Shown: piece after piece, positions 62,573-64,000 of the stretch | Layout: the number at the start of each line of letters is the position of its first letter | Position numbering within the stretch: the first letter of the stretch is position 1 | Assembly (NCBI RefSeq): GCF_016056375.1 | Contig: NZ_JAEDAE010000013.1 | Location: 48,858-112,857, forward strand | Source of the DNA: Hymenobacter negativus | Lineage (GTDB): Bacteria; Bacteroidota; Bacteroidia; Cytophagales; Hymenobacteraceae | DNA: 64,000 nt | Direction: 5' to 3' | Translations under genes and position numbers: made by a program | The notes under the pieces: generated by a model | What the model was told of the DNA's origin: nothing | Databases searched by the model: none | Seen by the model: the letters and a program-made list of their open reading frames with translations, nothing else

Positions 62573-64000
62573 TTACTTGCTGTCGGTGTCCAGGCTATTC
62601 AAGTAGGCCACTAGTGCGGTACGCTCGGCCGGGGTTACGGCGTAGAACGGGTGCGGCGCGGTTTTGCCCCGCTTGGGATTTAGCAGTTCGTCGAGGCTGT
62701 GCACGGAATCGTCGTGCAGAAACACGGGCTTGCGGGCCAGGTCCAGCAGCAGGGGCAATGCGTTGCCGCGAATGCCGCCGCCGGGGCTGGCATCCACTAC
62801 CACCATTTTGTCATCAAATGTGCCGGGGGCATTCTGAATGGGGGTGAGCGGGGCCTGCCGCTGGGCCAGCACCTTGGGCGCGTAGCCGGGCCAGATGACC
62901 TTCATCGGCACCAGCTTGGCCTGGACAGCCACGCCCTGGTTGGTGTTGTGGCAGGCCGTACAGTTTTGCGAAATGAACAACGCCCGGCCGCTGGCCACCT
63001 GCGCGGCATTGCGCACCACGCCCTTGGGCGCTTGCAGGCTCGACACGTAGGCGTTCAGGTCGCGCAGCTTCTGCTCGTCCACGCGCTTGCCGGTGGGCGT
63101 GGGCGGGTCGCCGGCCTTGCCCTGCAGGTGGGCCGTGACGAAGGGGTAGCCGGTGACGCCCGTGGCGGCCAGCACCTTGGCGTAGCCGGCCACGATGGAG
63201 TCGCCGCCCGCCGCGCCGAGGGCGTGCATGAACTGCCGCCCGCCGGGCGAGAGCAGGTTGCTCTGGTCGAACAGGGCCGTGTAGACCGTGTTGTTGAAGT
63301 CGTCCAGCTTGTCGTTCTGGCCCGACGAGCCGTAGGGCGCGGCCAAATCCTGCCGGAAGAAGGGCGTGATGTGCACGGAATTGCCGTTACCGTCGGGCGA
63401 GTCGTCGAAGGTGCCCACGGGGTAGAACTTCGGGTTACTTAAGTAGGCATCCACCTCGGCTTCGGTCGATTTGGCCGTCAGGCCCTTCGGGGCGCGGCCG
63501 ATGGTGCTGCCGTCGGGCTGCTGCAGCTGCAAGGTGGGAAACAGGGCGCGGGAGTTGGCGGCCGTGGCCAGCAGCTTGCCCACATTCAGGCCGTGCGGCG
63601 TAGGGCCGTCGATGCGCTTGCCAATCGTGCCTTTGCCCGTCAGCTCGTACATCGACTTGTCGGTGATGGCGTGGCACAGGGCGCAGGTCACGCCCACCTT
63701 GCCGCCCTTGGGCACCATGCCAATAACGGCGTTGGCCTTCACCAGCGCCTCCAGGGTGGCGGGGTCGTTAAGCTTGGGCGCTTTGGCGGGCGAGTGGTCG
63801 GTTTTCAGCTCGCTGGCGAAGGCCGCTTTCAGGTCGGCCGGCATGGCGTCCACGTCGAAGCTGACCCCGGCTTTCAGCGCGTCGAGCACCGTCAGCTTGG
63901 CGGATTTCATGCCTTGGGGCATCCGCACGGCATCGGTCCAGAAGCCTTCGTCGCCGAAGGTTTCGTTGCGGTACACGTCGCGGCCGGCCTCGGCGTTGCC
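62573..64000 (-). CDS. Di-haem cytochrome c protein (truncated by right edge)
   Basis: The minus-strand frame is open from the stop at 62573 to base 64000, so at least 475 residues are present and the start lies outside. Two haem-binding motifs are seen: CALCH in VTCALCHAITDKS and CTACH in SQNCTACHNTNQG. That indicates a c-type cytochrome with two haem groups, probably exported. The architecture (long N-terminal domain, second haem domain with ASGRALFISQNCTACH, and the C-terminal segment HDDSVHSLDELLNPKRGK) resembles di-haem cytochrome c peroxidase-like or cytochrome c oxidoreductase families. The exact reaction cannot be fixed without the N-terminus. Confidence 0.75.
   Translation of the reverse strand, partial: GNAEAGRDVYRNETFGDEGFWTDAVRMPQGMKSAKLTVLDALKAGVSFDVDAMPADLKAAFASELKTDHSPAKAPKLNDPATLEALVKANAVIGMVPKGGKVGVTCALCHAITDKSMYELTGKGTIGKRIDGPTPHGLNVGKLLATAANSRALFPTLQLQQPDGSTIGRAPKGLTAKSTEAEVDAYLSNPKFYPVGTFDDSPDGNGNSVHITPFFRQDLAAPYGSSGQNDKLDDFNNTVYTALFDQSNLLSPGGRQFMHALGAAGGDSIVAGYAKVLAATGVTGYPFVTAHLQGKAGDPPTPTGKRVDEQKLRDLNAYVSSLQAPKGVVRNAAQVASGRALFISQNCTACHNTNQGVAVQAKLVPMKVIWPGYAPKVLAQRQAPLTPIQNAPGTFDDKMVVVDASPGGGIRGNALPLLLDLARKPVFLHDDSVHSLDELLNPKRGKTAPHPFYAVTPAERTALVAYLNSLDTDSK

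Overview
The window looks like a large stretch of a plasmid from a GC-rich member of the Bacteroidota, most likely a Hymenobacter-type bacterium. This is an inference from three things: GC-rich backbone genes, TAnnTTTG-like promoter boxes, and families typical of that group (CzcA fused to TolC, DUF6660, DUF3945/Toprim plasmid genes). Plasmid hallmarks are a Rep_3-type initiator preceded by seven 22-bp iterons and a perfect DnaA box, a ParA/partner pair downstream of a dense GCAAC repeat array, a MobC-relaxase-TraG set with a candidate oriT, and a plasmid-type topoisomerase I. No other conjugation (T4SS) genes are visible, so from this window alone the plasmid looks mobilizable rather than self-transmissible.

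Layout. 1-398: start of a DUF932 gene that runs off the left edge. 908-16741: a nine-gene, same-strand, tightly packed defence operon. Its first part resembles an SspBCD phosphorothioation module (DUF4007, large P-loop ATPase, PAPS-reductase-like PP-loop enzyme). The middle holds a GIY-YIG-like protein, a second DUF4007-like protein and a small unknown. The last part is a BREX core (BrxC, PglZ, BrxL). The whole is best described as a type 4 BREX (BrxP/BrxC/PglZ/BrxL) extended with an Ssp-like modification module. 16743-21869: minus-strand backbone genes (HTH-like protein, TopA, small regulator, a run of small unknowns). 21870-24312: replication origin and rep. 24398-28657: an Avs-like STAND NTPase with a Cap4-like nuclease N-terminus. 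28806-32537: plasmid accessory genes and ArdC antirestriction. 32963-34041: a Fic gene and its small upstream partner.

34132-45375 is a heavy-metal resistance island: DUF6660, CzcA-TolC fusion, CzcB adaptor, YnfA, a CPC P1B-ATPase, a double-DUF305 lipoprotein, a ZIP permease and a degenerate HMA protein. 45874-56034 holds DNA-processing and transfer genes (Zn-ribbon protein, Toprim primase-like, DUF3945-like, TraG, relaxase, MobC). It is interrupted by an AT-rich two-gene insert (a NYN nuclease and an unknown) bounded by a duplicated traG 3' end. 56282-58280 is the partition locus. 58455-64000 carries a HisKA_2 histidine kinase, a LytTR regulator, an alpha/beta hydrolase and a di-haem cytochrome c cut by the right edge.

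Most notable points: (1) the combined Ssp/BREX-4 operon with a GIY-YIG gene and two DUF4007 paralogues; (2) the single-gene Avs-like system beside rep; (3) the NYN gene pair inside a duplicated traG end; (4) a regulatory element of about 100-140 bp in three full copies and one partial copy, placed to control several minus-strand plasmid genes; (5) the GCAAC array upstream of parA. All function calls rest on reading motifs by eye, without database searches.
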